Shown: positions 25,247 through 33,899, counted from the stretch's first letter. The stretch is 64,000 nucleotides of DNA from Marinomonas sp. TW1 (GCF_001625355.1 NZ_JSEE01000013.1:62001-126000); one strand, 5' to 3'. The notes: generated from the letters alone by a model not told the origin. A program made the numbers and translations.

Positions 25247-25822
25247 CTACCTCTTTACGTAAATGGTCAGTTTCTGGAGTGCCAATCGGACTCTAGATTT
25301 TATGGTTCCAAGCGGGAGAGATAACTCCTCCGCGGCTTCTTTATGAGTTTTACCTTCCAAATACACTTTTGACAGAACTTGTCGTTGGTCAACTGGCAGC
25401 TTTTTAATACTTTGCTGAATCATTTGTTGATCTCGCTTTTGCTGCGCATCCTGAAACGGATCTGAGTTTTCGTCAACAATGTTTTGCCAAAGGTATTCTG
25501 GGTCAATATCAGACTGGTAGCGGCTGTTCTTGCGCAGATAATCTATCCGAGCGTTTCGGGCAAGGGTAAACACCCAAGTGTTTAATGACGCTGCTTCCGG
25601 TTTATAAGTGTGCGCTTTATTCCAAATACGGATCATCACTTCTTGGGCGATGTCATCGGCCATCAAATTCGCGCCTGGCTGGGCGGCCAAACAAAAACTG
25701 CGAATCTTTGGCGCATAATGATCAAACAAACGTGCTAAAGCGACTTGATCCCGTTGCTCAGCAATGGCAAACATGTCTTGCACTCTTTGTTTGTCTGGTT
25801 CTATTTTGGTTGCGCTTTCCAT
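25247..25822 (-). CDS. rpoE: ECF sigma factor, RpoE/ChrR type
   Basis: A 191-residue extracytoplasmic-function sigma factor. Region 2 shows DDIAQEVMIRIWNKA and TWVFTLARNARIDYLRKN, which contact the -10 element. Region 4 has LPVDQRQVLSKVYLEGKTHKEAAEELSLPLGTIKSRVR, which reads the -35. It is followed immediately by its ChrR-like anti-sigma partner, which is the ECF11-type arrangement. It probably controls itself and the divergent lipid operon, as both intergenic promoters carry the same TGATCC element. Confidence 0.93.
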   Translation of the reverse strand: MESATKIEPDKQRVQDMFAIAEQRDQVALARLFDHYAPKIRSFCLAAQPGANLMADDIAQEVMIRIWNKAHTYKPEAASLNTWVFTLARNARIDYLRKNSRYQSDIDPEYLWQNIVDENSDPFQDAQQKRDQQMIQQSIKKLPVDQRQVLSKVYLEGKTHKEAAEELSLPLGTIKSRVRLALQKLTIYVKR

Positions 25823-25900
25823 TTATTACTCCGCTTCAGGAGAAAGGCCAGCGAGGCCTGATCTGAATATTGTTCAATACGTGTATCACTCAATATAAAC

Positions 25901-25928
25901 TTTACGTCGTGATATCTTTTTCGGATCA
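25901..25928 (-). promoter_or_regulatory. ECF-type promoter of the sigma/anti-sigma operon
   Basis: On the minus strand TGATCC (25923-25928) is followed by 16 bases and CGTAAA (25901-25906), about 79 bases before the sigma-factor start. TGATCC with a downstream CGT element is the recognition pattern recalled for RpoE/ChrR-type sigma factors, so the gene is probably self-activated. Confidence 0.65.
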
Positions 25929-25961
25929 CTGTTTGTTTTAAAAATGTCTAAAATAAAAAAG

Positions 25962-25987
25962 TGATCCAATTTGCGGTTTACGACGTT
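25962..25987 (+). promoter_or_regulatory. Divergent ECF-type promoter of the lipid operon
   Basis: On the plus strand TGATCC (25962-25967) is followed by 16 bases and CGTT (25984-25987), about 55 bases before the first gene of the eight-gene operon. It mirrors the minus-strand promoter on the other side of the same intergenic region, with the same spacer. Confidence 0.62.
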
Positions 25988-26040
25988 TGAAACTTTGATG
26001 GACAAAATCATGTCCTTAACGGTAACAACAAAGACAAGTG

Positions 26041-26490
26041 ATGTGTATGACGGACTCTCAATCGCCACCTAATCTTCAATTAATCGATCGGTTTAAAGAT
26101 TTTTATCGTGATGTGAAGCATCCCAAATTGGGAAGTATAGATCAGGTTTACGCTGATGATGTGCTTTTTAAAGACCCTGTGCATGAGCTCAGAGGGGCGG
26201 AAGCTCTGCATACTTACTTGTCTGAAATGAGTGTCAATGTACAAAGTGGGCGCTTTGAGTACCTTGATCAGATCGTTTCCGATGACATGGCCTACATTAA
26301 ATGGAACATGCATTTTAAGCACCCACGTTTGGGTAAAGACACCATCACAGTTCGAGGTATGAGTCAGGTGCAGTTTCATGACCGCATCTACTTTCACGAA
26401 GATGTGTATGATTTAGGTCAACTGATTTATGAGCATGTTCCATTACTAGGTAGCGTGGTAAAAGGCCTAAAAAAGCGCCTAGCCGTATAG
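26041..26490 (+). CDS. SnoaL/NTF2-like protein
   Basis: A 149-residue protein with a nuclear-transport-factor-2-like (SnoaL) fold: LIDRFKDFYRDVKHPKLGSIDQVYADDVLFKDPVHELRG is the standard opening helix and first strand, and DMAYIKWNMHFKHPRLG is an inner strand. Such proteins may be enzymes or small-ligand binders; none of the usual catalytic residues is clear. A later ATG at 26047 is equally possible, and an upstream GTG also lies in frame. It is the first gene of the operon facing the ECF sigma factor, a common position in this gene cluster. Confidence 0.85.
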   Translation: MCMTDSQSPPNLQLIDRFKDFYRDVKHPKLGSIDQVYADDVLFKDPVHELRGAEALHTYLSEMSVNVQSGRFEYLDQIVSDDMAYIKWNMHFKHPRLGKDTITVRGMSQVQFHDRIYFHEDVYDLGQLIYEHVPLLGSVVKGLKKRLAV

Positions 26491-26506
26491 GATGAAGGAG
26501 ACCGCA

Positions 26507-27280
26507 ATGGAACCGCTTAGTGATAAAGAACAAAAAATTGTGTGGATTACGGGCGCCAGCTCGGGTATCGGCCTTGCTCTTGTACAGCGCTATTTAAAGG
26601 CGGGTTGGCGGGTCATAGCCAGTGCACGCACGCAAGGTGAATTAGCCAATTTAGCCAAACATGAAAGCCATCTTTCTTTCGTCGCGTTTGATATTGTCGA
26701 CAAAGCACAGATTGACCCCGTTCGCGACGCCCTCAGTCGATTAGCACCACATCTGGATTGTGCAATACTCAATGCTGGAACGTGTGAATACCTTGATTTA
26801 GACGGTGATAATACCGACTGGCAAATGATGGAACGGGTTATGTCGGTGAATTACTTTGGTCTGGTGAACAGCGTTGATGTTTGTTTGCCACTACTAAAGA
26901 GAGCTTCTCAACCACTCCTCGTAGGGGTCAGTTCTCAAGCGGTACAAGCGGCGTTTCCTCGCGCTGAAGCCTATGGCGCAAGTAAGGCTGCGATTCGTTA
27001 TTTTCTGTCCTCACTGCGCATGGATTTAAAAACCGATGGCATTGATGTTAGCTGTATCTTGCCGGGTTTCGTGGATACACCTCTAACACGGAAAAATACC
27101 TTTGATATGCCGTTTCTCATGTCGTCCGACGAGGCGGCCAAACGAACCTACCAAGCGTTACAGCATCGCCCCTATGAGTTTGCCTTTCCTAAGCGTTTGA
27201 CGGCCTTACTTTGGCTCGGTCGTCACTTACCAAAATGGTGGTTAGGAAAGCTTGCCCCAAACAAACATGACAATTTGTAA
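26507..27280 (+). CDS. Short-chain dehydrogenase/reductase
   Basis: A 257-residue classical SDR. The nucleotide motif is WITGASSGIGLALVQRY, followed by FDIVDK, LNAGTCEYLD (the NAG motif) and the catalytic AYGASKAAIRYFLSSL (Tyr-x3-Lys), with VGVSSQAVQ supplying the Ser. The start at 26507 has AAGGAG seven bases before it; the frame extends five codons upstream to a weak ATG. The C-terminus (LLWLGRHLPKWWLGKLAP) looks membrane-associated. It is part of the ECF-linked lipid operon, and a substrate with a lipid oxo group is likely but unproven. Confidence 0.9.
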   Translation: MEPLSDKEQKIVWITGASSGIGLALVQRYLKAGWRVIASARTQGELANLAKHESHLSFVAFDIVDKAQIDPVRDALSRLAPHLDCAILNAGTCEYLDLDGDNTDWQMMERVMSVNYFGLVNSVDVCLPLLKRASQPLLVGVSSQAVQAAFPRAEAYGASKAAIRYFLSSLRMDLKTDGIDVSCILPGFVDTPLTRKNTFDMPFLMSSDEAAKRTYQALQHRPYEFAFPKRLTALLWLGRHLPKWWLGKLAPNKHDNL

Positions 27281-27341
27281 CGACAAAAAACACAGTTGCA
27301 GAATATCTTTATTAAGACATCCCAGTTTAAGGAGACGATGA

Positions 27342-28592
27342 GTGAAAATCGCCATTATTGGTTCAGGGATTTCTGGGCTAACCAGTGCTTATTTATTACA
27401 GAAGCAACATGATGTGACGGTATATGAATCCGCTGATCGCATTGGTGGTCATACGGCAACCGTTGAGGTACAAGAAGCGGGGAAAATTCGTGCTATAGAC
27501 ACAGGTTTTATTGTTTTTAATGATTGGACTTACCCAAATTTCATTCGTCTGATGGATGAAATCGGTGTGGTTTCTAAGCCCACGGAAATGAGCTTTAGTG
27601 TTAGCTGTCAGCGTACGGGATTGGAATACGGCGGTAATAATCTCAACACCTTGTTTGCTCAACGTCGTAATTTATTGAATTTGCCTTATTTAGGCATGTT
27701 AAAAGACATTTTACGTTTTAATAAAGAGGCCATCCAAGATCTTGAAAACGGTCAGTTAAAAGCCGACATCACGCTGGCTGAATATCTACAAGAGCGTGGT
27801 TACGGAAAGCGTTTTGCTGAGCATTATTTGATTCCAATGGGCAGTGCCATTTGGTCGTCTACCTTGGATGAAATGATGGATTTTCCGCTGGTGTTTTTCG
27901 TACGATTCTTTAAAAATCATGGACTTTTGAGTGTCAGTGATCGGCCTCAATGGCGTGTTATTGAAGGTGGCTCGTCTGCCTATTTGCAACCCTTGGTAGA
28001 TCGTTTCAAAGACAAGATTGTACTGAATGCCGATATTAAGACCGTTCAGCGTTCAGACCACAACGTGGTATTGGAATTCGCGGATGGTCACAGCGAGATG
28101 TTCGACGAAGTGGTATTTGCCTGTCACAGCGACCAAGCGTTGGTTTTGTTGGCGGATTCAAGTAAAGACGAGCAAGAAATTTTAAAGGCCATTCCATACC
28201 GTAATAACGATGTGGTATTGCACACGGACACGCATTTATTGCCCAAAGCTAAGTTGGCTTGGTCGAGCTGGAACTATCACTTGAGTGATGTCCGTGATGA
28301 GCCCGCGACTCTCAGCTACAACATGAACATCCTTCAACACCTAGACAGTGACACGACCTATGTCGTGACATTGAATCAGACGGACATGATTGATCAGAGT
28401 AAGATTCTCGGTCGCTTCCAATATGCTCATCCAACCTTCACCTTAGAAGGCATTCAAGCTCAGTCGCGTTGGTCGGAGATTAATGGTGTCAATCGCACTT
28501 GGTTCTGTGGCGCATACTGGCGCAACGGCTTCCATGAAGACGGTTGTTGGAGTGGCGTACGGGTCGCAGAAGGTTTGGGGGTAACATGGTAA
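27342..28592 (+). CDS. FAD-dependent amine-oxidase-like protein
   Basis: A 416-residue flavoprotein with the Rossmann start IAIIGSGISGLTSAYLL, then YESADRIGGHTATVEV, typical of the flavin-containing amine oxidase/phytoene-desaturase superfamily. Later motifs are TGFIVFNDWTYPNF and, at the C-terminus, FCGAYWRNGFHEDGCWSGVRVAEGL, which closes the FAD site. It starts with GTG. In this gene cluster it is a standard neighbour of the DUF1365 and cyclopropane-synthase-like genes, and is thought to act on fatty acyl chains. It is separated from the SDR gene by 61 bases with AAGGAGA before the start. Confidence 0.9.
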   Translation: MKIAIIGSGISGLTSAYLLQKQHDVTVYESADRIGGHTATVEVQEAGKIRAIDTGFIVFNDWTYPNFIRLMDEIGVVSKPTEMSFSVSCQRTGLEYGGNNLNTLFAQRRNLLNLPYLGMLKDILRFNKEAIQDLENGQLKADITLAEYLQERGYGKRFAEHYLIPMGSAIWSSTLDEMMDFPLVFFVRFFKNHGLLSVSDRPQWRVIEGGSSAYLQPLVDRFKDKIVLNADIKTVQRSDHNVVLEFADGHSEMFDEVVFACHSDQALVLLADSSKDEQEILKAIPYRNNDVVLHTDTHLLPKAKLAWSSWNYHLSDVRDEPATLSYNMNILQHLDSDTTYVVTLNQTDMIDQSKILGRFQYAHPTFTLEGIQAQSRWSEINGVNRTWFCGAYWRNGFHEDGCWSGVRVAEGLGVTW

Positions 28593-28626
28593 CCCAGCGT
28601 GTCATTTTGACAGTAAGGGTCATGAT

Positions 28627-29418
28627 ATGAACGTTGGCTCGCCTGCGACTCATGATGCTCTGCACAGTGGCATTTACTATGGCACGGTACGTCATCGTCG
28701 CTTTACACCTCGCGGCCATGCTTTTCAGTATCGGGTTTTTATGATGTATTTTGACCTCGATGAATTGGATCAGGTTTTTTCCATAAGCCCTTGGTGGTCA
28801 ATGAAAAAATGGTCATTGGCGCGCTTTGTCCGCCAAGACTATTTTGGTGGACCAACACTGCCCATCAAACAAGCGGTTCAAGGTGAAGTCTTTAAACAGC
28901 TCGGTTTAAGTCTTAATGGCCCTGTTCGGATGCTGACCAATTGTCGCTATTTTGGTTTTATTATTAACCCCATAACGATTTATTACTGCTTTGATCAAGA
29001 AGAGCAACTTCAAGCCATGTTACTCGAAGTGACGAACACGCCTTGGGGCGAAAAAGTCGCCTATGTTTTGAAATGTGATCCAAAACAGCAGGTTCAACGT
29101 ATCCAATTTGATAAAGCCATGCACGTGTCGCCATTTCATCCGATGAATCATTTTTATGACTGGCGAAGTCGCCAACCAAGTCAGCAGTTAAGCGTGCACA
29201 TGCAAAATAAAGAATTACAGTCACAAGAATTGGTTTTTGATGCGACGTTGGCTTTGGTAAGACAGCCAATAAGCGCATTTAATTTACGTAAAGTATTGTT
29301 TTCTTATCCTTTTATGACCGCAAAAGTGGCGTGGGGAATTTATTGGCAAGCGTTGAGATTGTGGTTAAAGAAAGTGCCATTTTACAGTTATCCAAAAATC
29401 TTCACCAAAGTAAAATAA
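28627..29418 (+). CDS. DUF1365 protein
   Basis: A 263-residue protein of the DUF1365 family: IYYGTVRHRRFTPRGHAFQYRVFMMYFDLDEL at the start, then RMLTNCRYFGFIINPITIYYCF, LEVTNTPWGEKVAYVL and AMHVSPFHPMNHFYDW. These are the recognisable family landmarks. It always or nearly always sits beside the flavoprotein and the cyclopropane-type methyltransferase. In Rhodobacter the equivalent RpoE-controlled gene pair has been linked to the singlet-oxygen response (recalled). Its activity is unknown. Confidence 0.92.
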   Translation: MNVGSPATHDALHSGIYYGTVRHRRFTPRGHAFQYRVFMMYFDLDELDQVFSISPWWSMKKWSLARFVRQDYFGGPTLPIKQAVQGEVFKQLGLSLNGPVRMLTNCRYFGFIINPITIYYCFDQEEQLQAMLLEVTNTPWGEKVAYVLKCDPKQQVQRIQFDKAMHVSPFHPMNHFYDWRSRQPSQQLSVHMQNKELQSQELVFDATLALVRQPISAFNLRKVLFSYPFMTAKVAWGIYWQALRLWLKKVPFYSYPKIFTKVK

Positions 29419-29439
29419 CGATTGAGAGGTTCCGTTTGT

Positions 29440-30711
29440 ATGAGTTTGGTCAGTGCAGAAAATCAGAAACAAACTAATAAATCCTCACCATCTCGCCTCG
29501 ATAATATGGCCAGAAAAATGGTGTTTGCTATGCTCAACCGTCTTGCGATTGGCCACCTGACGCTTGAAGAAGAGGGCATTGTGTTTTCTTTCGGGGAAGC
29601 TCGCCATTCTGCCAAACACATTGCGCATATCCGAGTCGAAAATCGCCATGCCTACCGAGATGTTTTTTTTAACAGCAGTATTGGTGCGGGTGAAGCTTAC
29701 ATGAAAGGTCATTGGAGTTCGCCGGATTTGGTTGGGGTGATTCGATTGATGGTGGCCAACTTAAACTTGATTAATAAAATGGATCAGAAGAGACCATTTT
29801 GGTCGCGGATTGGCACGAAAATACTGCACAAAATGAATGCCAATACCAAGAAAGGCTCCCGTGATAACATCTCTGCTCACTATGATTTAGGTAACGATTT
29901 CTTCTCTCTCTTTTTAGACCCAACCATGATGTATTCTGCGGCCTTCTATCCTGAGAAAAACGCGTCTTTGGAAGAGGCTTCGGTGTTTAAATTGGATCGT
30001 ATTTGCCAAAAACTGCAGCTCAAAGAAACCGATCATTTATTAGAAATTGGAACAGGTTGGGGTGGGATGGCGATTCATGCCGCTAAACATTATGGTTGCC
30101 AAGTCACAACAACAACGATTTCGAAAGAACAATATGAATTCGCGCAAGCGCGTGTCAAAGCGGAAGGTTTAGAAAATAAAGTAACCCTTTTGTTGGACGA
30201 CTATCGTGACTTGCAAGGGCAATATGACAAGCTGGTGTCGATTGAAATGATCGAAGCCGTGGGTCATGAGTACTACGACAGTTATTTCTCTAAGTGCAGT
30301 GAGCTATTAAAACCTGAAGGTTTAATGGTGATTCAAGCCATTACCATCGCAGATCAACGCTACGATTACGCACGTCGCTCGGTGGACTTTATTCAACGTT
30401 ACATCTTTCCAGGCGGTTGTTTACCATCAAACCAAGTGATAGCAGATAAGATTTCGGCCAAAACAGACATGCAAATCGTCGGTTTGGAAGACATTACAGA
30501 GCATTATGCCAAAACCTTAGCAGACTGGCGTATACGTTTTCATGAGGCCCGCCAAGAGGTCGTCAAACAAGGGTTTGATGATGTTTTTTGTCGCATGTGG
30601 GATTTCTACTTAGCTTATTGTGAAGGCGGCTTCAAAGAGCGGGCGATCAGCACAGGTCAGTTTGTGTTTGCCAAACCTGAGCATCGCTTAACTTTGCCTT
30701 CAGGGGAGTAA
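29440..30711 (+). CDS. cfa: Cyclopropane-fatty-acyl-phospholipid synthase family methyltransferase
   Basis: A 423-residue SAM-dependent methyltransferase related to Cfa. The SAM site reads LLEIGTGWGGMAIHAAKHYG. Family landmarks include SAHYDLGNDFFSLFLDPTMMYSAAF, VSIEMIEAVGHEYY and FIQRYIFPGGCLPS. The longer N-terminus (about 130 residues) resembles other family members. The ATG at 29440 is chosen over an upstream TTG. Known cousins make cyclopropane or methyl-branched/furan acyl chains on membrane lipids; here the product cannot be predicted. It lies in the RpoE/ChrR-linked operon. Confidence 0.93.
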   Translation: MSLVSAENQKQTNKSSPSRLDNMARKMVFAMLNRLAIGHLTLEEEGIVFSFGEARHSAKHIAHIRVENRHAYRDVFFNSSIGAGEAYMKGHWSSPDLVGVIRLMVANLNLINKMDQKRPFWSRIGTKILHKMNANTKKGSRDNISAHYDLGNDFFSLFLDPTMMYSAAFYPEKNASLEEASVFKLDRICQKLQLKETDHLLEIGTGWGGMAIHAAKHYGCQVTTTTISKEQYEFAQARVKAEGLENKVTLLLDDYRDLQGQYDKLVSIEMIEAVGHEYYDSYFSKCSELLKPEGLMVIQAITIADQRYDYARRSVDFIQRYIFPGGCLPSNQVIADKISAKTDMQIVGLEDITEHYAKTLADWRIRFHEARQEVVKQGFDDVFCRMWDFYLAYCEGGFKERAISTGQFVFAKPEHRLTLPSGE

Positions 30712-30715
30712 TAGC

Positions 30716-31237
30716 GTGGCAAAGAAGGCCATCATTAACGCGGTATTATTTCAAATAATATGGTTTGTATGCCTTCTTATGGGGTCGTTATGGGCATTGT
30801 TGGCCACCATGTGTTACCTCGCTTTTCATCACCTATTCATTATGAAAAACCGCCATGAGTGGCGGTTGATTAGTGTCTTTCTGTTGTTGGGTTTTGTTGT
30901 CGATGGCAGTTTATTTCGCCTGTCTGTTTTTACATCGACCACCGCATCTTGGACGACATTCGGTGTGCCTCCAGTCTGGCTATTGTGCTTGTGGGTCAGT
31001 GTGGCCACCTTATTCGCCCATAGTCTGTCTTTTTTAAGAAAGCGATATGTTCTAGCGGCAGGTTTAGGGTTGATTGGCCCGACCATGAGTTATTTTGCTG
31101 GTGCCAACATGGCCGGCATTACTTTGGCCTCGCCACTAATTTATAGCTTATTACTGGTCGCTGCGTTGTGGGCGATGATCTTGCCGTTTGGGGTTTGGCT
31201 AACGGATAAATGGCAACTGACTGATAGGAAGGATTAA
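30716..31237 (+). CDS. DUF2878 membrane protein
   Basis: A 173-residue integral membrane protein with about five spans: IIWFVCLLMGSLWALLATMCYLAF, LISVFLLLGFVVDGSLF, VPPVWLLCLWVSVATLFAHSL, and two near the C-terminus. The pattern matches DUF2878, a known companion of the DUF1365/Cfa operon. It begins with GTG only four bases after the methyltransferase gene, so it is translationally linked to it. Function unknown. Confidence 0.85.
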   Translation: MAKKAIINAVLFQIIWFVCLLMGSLWALLATMCYLAFHHLFIMKNRHEWRLISVFLLLGFVVDGSLFRLSVFTSTTASWTTFGVPPVWLLCLWVSVATLFAHSLSFLRKRYVLAAGLGLIGPTMSYFAGANMAGITLASPLIYSLLLVAALWAMILPFGVWLTDKWQLTDRKD

Positions 31238-31238
31238 T

Positions 31239-31952
31239 ATGCAGTCAATGTATTCTCTTCGTGTTTTACTCACCAGCACCCTCCTGTTTGCTAGCGGATT
31301 GTTGTTTTCGAATGCGCCCAGTTCCGCCATAGGCCAAGCTTTTAGTTTGGAAACGGGAGAGCTGGTTTATACGGAAAAACACATCAAATTAGACCGGGCA
31401 CAACATCAGGTGATGTATTCTGAACCTGATGGCACCGAGTTTGCGCGCAAACAAATCGACTTCTCAAGGTCTTTAATACGCCCCAGTTTTCAACAGTTAA
31501 ATGATCGCAATGGCGAAGCGATTGAGGTGAGGCAGGTGGGTGAAACGTTCTTGGTGAAATACCGTAAGCAGAATGGCAGCGAAGCAAAAGAAGACACGGT
31601 TGCTGACAAACCCAATATGGTCATAGATGCCGGTTTTGACGCTTTTGTTCGACAATATTGGCAACCTTTGATGTCTGGTAAGGCGATGGACATTGAATAT
31701 TTGGTTCCCAGTAAGCGCACCACTTTTTCCTTCCGTTTCCAACAGGCTGATTGCCTAGCCGATACATCATCAAGTGCGGTCTGTTTTACTTTGTCGCCCG
31801 TGTCTTGGCTGGTCAAGATGGCGGTTGATCCCATTGTGGTGGCGTATGACTCAAGCACGCAAAGATTGCTGCGTTTTACCGGCAGAGCCAACATCAGCAA
31901 TGCCGCAGGAAAATACCAAAGTGTCGATATTCGCTACCAATACAATGATTGA
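31239..31952 (+). CDS. Exported protein of unknown function, 237 residues
   Basis: An N-terminal signal peptide (LRVLLTSTLLFASGLLFSNAPSSA) is followed by a periplasmic beta-rich protein. Visible elements: FSLETGELVYTEKHIKLD, EFARKQIDFSRS, FDAFVRQYWQPLMSGKAM, and a C-terminal strand pair. No catalytic motif is recognised; overall it resembles soluble lipid- or ligand-binding folds. The start ATG is one base after the stop of the DUF2878 gene. It is part of the operon driven from the ECF-type promoter. Confidence 0.8.
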   Translation: MQSMYSLRVLLTSTLLFASGLLFSNAPSSAIGQAFSLETGELVYTEKHIKLDRAQHQVMYSEPDGTEFARKQIDFSRSLIRPSFQQLNDRNGEAIEVRQVGETFLVKYRKQNGSEAKEDTVADKPNMVIDAGFDAFVRQYWQPLMSGKAMDIEYLVPSKRTTFSFRFQQADCLADTSSSAVCFTLSPVSWLVKMAVDPIVVAYDSSTQRLLRFTGRANISNAAGKYQSVDIRYQYND

Positions 31953-31967
31953 ATTTAGAGGATTTGA

Positions 31968-32507
31968 ATGATGTTTGTGAGATACAAAAAATGGCTCATG
32001 GTGTTATTGAGCGCCATTACTTTATCGGCTTGTTCTACGGCGGATGTGTCCATTTACGCCAACAACACCCCTAAGTTTGAGCTACAGTCTTTTTTTTCTG
32101 GCCAATTGCGCGCCCATGGTATTTTGAAAAATCGCAGTGGCGAAGTCATTCGTTATTTTAATGCCACGTTAGATGGTAGCTGGGAAAACGGTGTGGGGAC
32201 TTTAGCGGAAGTGTTTGTGTTTGATGACGGTGAGATTCAGAACCGTACTTGGACCATGACACCCAATGAATCCGGACAATACACAGCAACAGCGAATGAC
32301 GTGGTAGGCACAGGAAAAATCAACATCGCAGGCAACGCCTTGTTCATGAAATACGTACTGCAAGTGCCTTACGATGGCGACATTATCGAGGTAACCGTTG
32401 ACGATCGCATGTATATGGTCAAAGACGGCGTAGTGATCAATGAATCCGTGATGACCAAGTTCGGCTTCGAAGTGGGTTACCTGTCTATCGTGATTGAAAA
32501 GGTGTGA
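31968..32507 (+). CDS. DUF3833 lipoprotein
   Basis: A 179-residue lipoprotein: signal MVLLSAITLSACS with the acylated Cys at about residue 22, then the DUF3833 pattern PKFELQSFFSGQLRAHGILKNRSGEVIRYF and WTMTPNESGQYTATANDVVG. DUF3833 proteins accompany this gene set in many gammaproteobacteria. It is the last gene of the operon and ends 13 bases from the convergent AraC-type gene. Its role at the envelope, perhaps handling the modified lipids, is inference. Confidence 0.88.
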   Translation: MMFVRYKKWLMVLLSAITLSACSTADVSIYANNTPKFELQSFFSGQLRAHGILKNRSGEVIRYFNATLDGSWENGVGTLAEVFVFDDGEIQNRTWTMTPNESGQYTATANDVVGTGKINIAGNALFMKYVLQVPYDGDIIEVTVDDRMYMVKDGVVINESVMTKFGFEVGYLSIVIEKV

Positions 32508-32520
32508 TTCTGTCTTATCT

Positions 32521-33468
32521 TTACCGCTTCTGAGCGAGTAGTGATTTAGGTGAAAAACCATAATAGCGACTAAACGCGGTGCTGAAATTGGAAGGGTGTT
32601 GATAGCCGACAAAATAAGCGGTTTGAGACACATTGTGGCCTGTCATTAACCGTTCCCAGGCTTTTTCCATACGAATTTTCAAAAGTAATTGGTGCGGTGA
32701 TAATTGGTAGATGGCTTTGGTCCCTTGTTTTAGCTTGGTTTCGCTGATGCCAACCGCCTGACAGACGTTGGCTAAGGTGATGGGAAGAGACATATTTTGA
32801 ATCATATACTGTTTTGCTGAGATGATGCTGGCTTCGTCTCTGTGGTGAAACCTGAGCGGATAGTCTTGTCGACCTTCCTGCAATAAAGATAACTGTTCAC
32901 TTAATACATTCAACACCAGAATTTGTTTCTCTAAAGGTCGCTCTGGTTGATGAGAGTGCATCAAGGTCATCAATCGCTTTAAGTAATGTAAGGTGTTCGG
33001 GCTGGTTCGCGTGTGTTGCTGCTGGGTAGGAAAAGCGACATCCTTGGCCGCTTGCTGAAATGGGATACTAAGGCGATCAAATGCGTCTCCACTTATGAGT
33101 ATCCGCAACTGATCGATTTTTTGCCCTTCTTGATATATTCGTTCTCCTTGGCTGTTGCCAACGATCGTCAATGTGGTGTGGTTTTCCGAAAAGACTAAAT
33201 CGTCTGTTAAGGCACTTTTGCACTGATAAATGGATTGCCCTGATAAACCAAACGTTAAACTCAACCTTGTCTCTGACGTTTCAATCCGGCTTTGTTCAAC
33301 GAAATTTTGGCTGGTGGTATAACTTGAATAAGCGAGGGTGATACCGGGTTCGATGAGTTCTCTATCAACGTAACACGTGCCTAATACTGCCGGTAAACGT
33401 TGTCTTTTTGCGCCATTACATGGCTGATTCACCGAAATAATATCGTTTTGATTCACTCTGTACGTCAT
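32521..33468 (-). CDS. AraC-family transcriptional regulator
   Basis: A 315-residue regulator with a C-terminal AraC DNA-binding domain: ITLANVCQAVGISETKLKQGTKAIYQLSPHQLLLKIRMEKAWERLMTG is the first helix-turn-helix, and VSQTAYFVGYQHPSNFSTAFSRYYGFSPKSLL the second. The N-terminal 200 residues fit the PchR/YbtA-like ligand domain. Such regulators respond to siderophores. A Fur-like box lies 66 bases upstream of its start, between it and the small membrane protein gene. No siderophore receptor is nearby in the window. Confidence 0.9.
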   Translation of the reverse strand: MTYRVNQNDIISVNQPCNGAKRQRLPAVLGTCYVDRELIEPGITLAYSSYTTSQNFVEQSRIETSETRLSLTFGLSGQSIYQCKSALTDDLVFSENHTTLTIVGNSQGERIYQEGQKIDQLRILISGDAFDRLSIPFQQAAKDVAFPTQQQHTRTSPNTLHYLKRLMTLMHSHQPERPLEKQILVLNVLSEQLSLLQEGRQDYPLRFHHRDEASIISAKQYMIQNMSLPITLANVCQAVGISETKLKQGTKAIYQLSPHQLLLKIRMEKAWERLMTGHNVSQTAYFVGYQHPSNFSTAFSRYYGFSPKSLLAQKR

Positions 33469-33533
33469 CTAATCTTCCCATTTCACACCTTTTCACCGAA
33501 ATGAATAGGTTTTATGCCGGAATGCATAAAAAT

Positions 33534-33552
33534 ACAAATGATAATCACTATT
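33534..33552. promoter_or_regulatory. Fur-like box
   Basis: ACAAATGATAATCACTATT matches the recalled Fur consensus GATAATGATAATCATTATC at 14 of 19 positions, including the central ATGATAATCA. It lies between the AraC-type gene (reading left) and the small membrane-protein gene (reading right), so either or both may be iron-repressed. Confidence 0.6.
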
Positions 33553-33665
33553 AAAAAATACTAGCATAGTTTCATCTGATTTCGATAAGTGAAATGGCTT
33601 TAAGTAAGGGGCTGTGTGTGATTCATACAAGCGCTTTTATTCATTTAAGAGTAAGGAGAACTAAT

Positions 33666-33899
33666 ATGCTAAATGATCAAAAAACGAAGCCAAAGGCACC
33701 GAAAAAATGGAAAGCCATGTTGTTGGTTTGGCTAACGATCTACCCTTTATTAAACCTGTTTTTTCCGTTACTCGATCCCTATATTGGTCAATTTAGTCTA
33801 CCCCTACGTTTGCTTATTATGACGATCATTATTGTCCCTATTATGAGTAGCATTTTGGCATTCCTGCACAAGAAACTCTTCTCTTGGGTGAGAGCCTAA
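33666..33899 (+). CDS. Two-helix membrane protein related to ABM C-terminal domains
   Basis: A 77-residue protein: a basic start (TKPKAPKKWKAMLLVW), then two hydrophobic spans, LTIYPLLNLFFPLLDPYIG and LPLRLLIMTIIIVPIMSSIL. The pattern KWKAMLLVWLTIYPL followed by a second span and a short basic tail is that of the membrane tail fused to some antibiotic-biosynthesis-monooxygenase proteins; here it stands alone. The ATG has AAGGAGA upstream and is preferred to an ORF opening at 33594. Function unknown. It sits on the right of the Fur-like box. Confidence 0.75.
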   Translation: MLNDQKTKPKAPKKWKAMLLVWLTIYPLLNLFFPLLDPYIGQFSLPLRLLIMTIIIVPIMSSILAFLHKKLFSWVRA

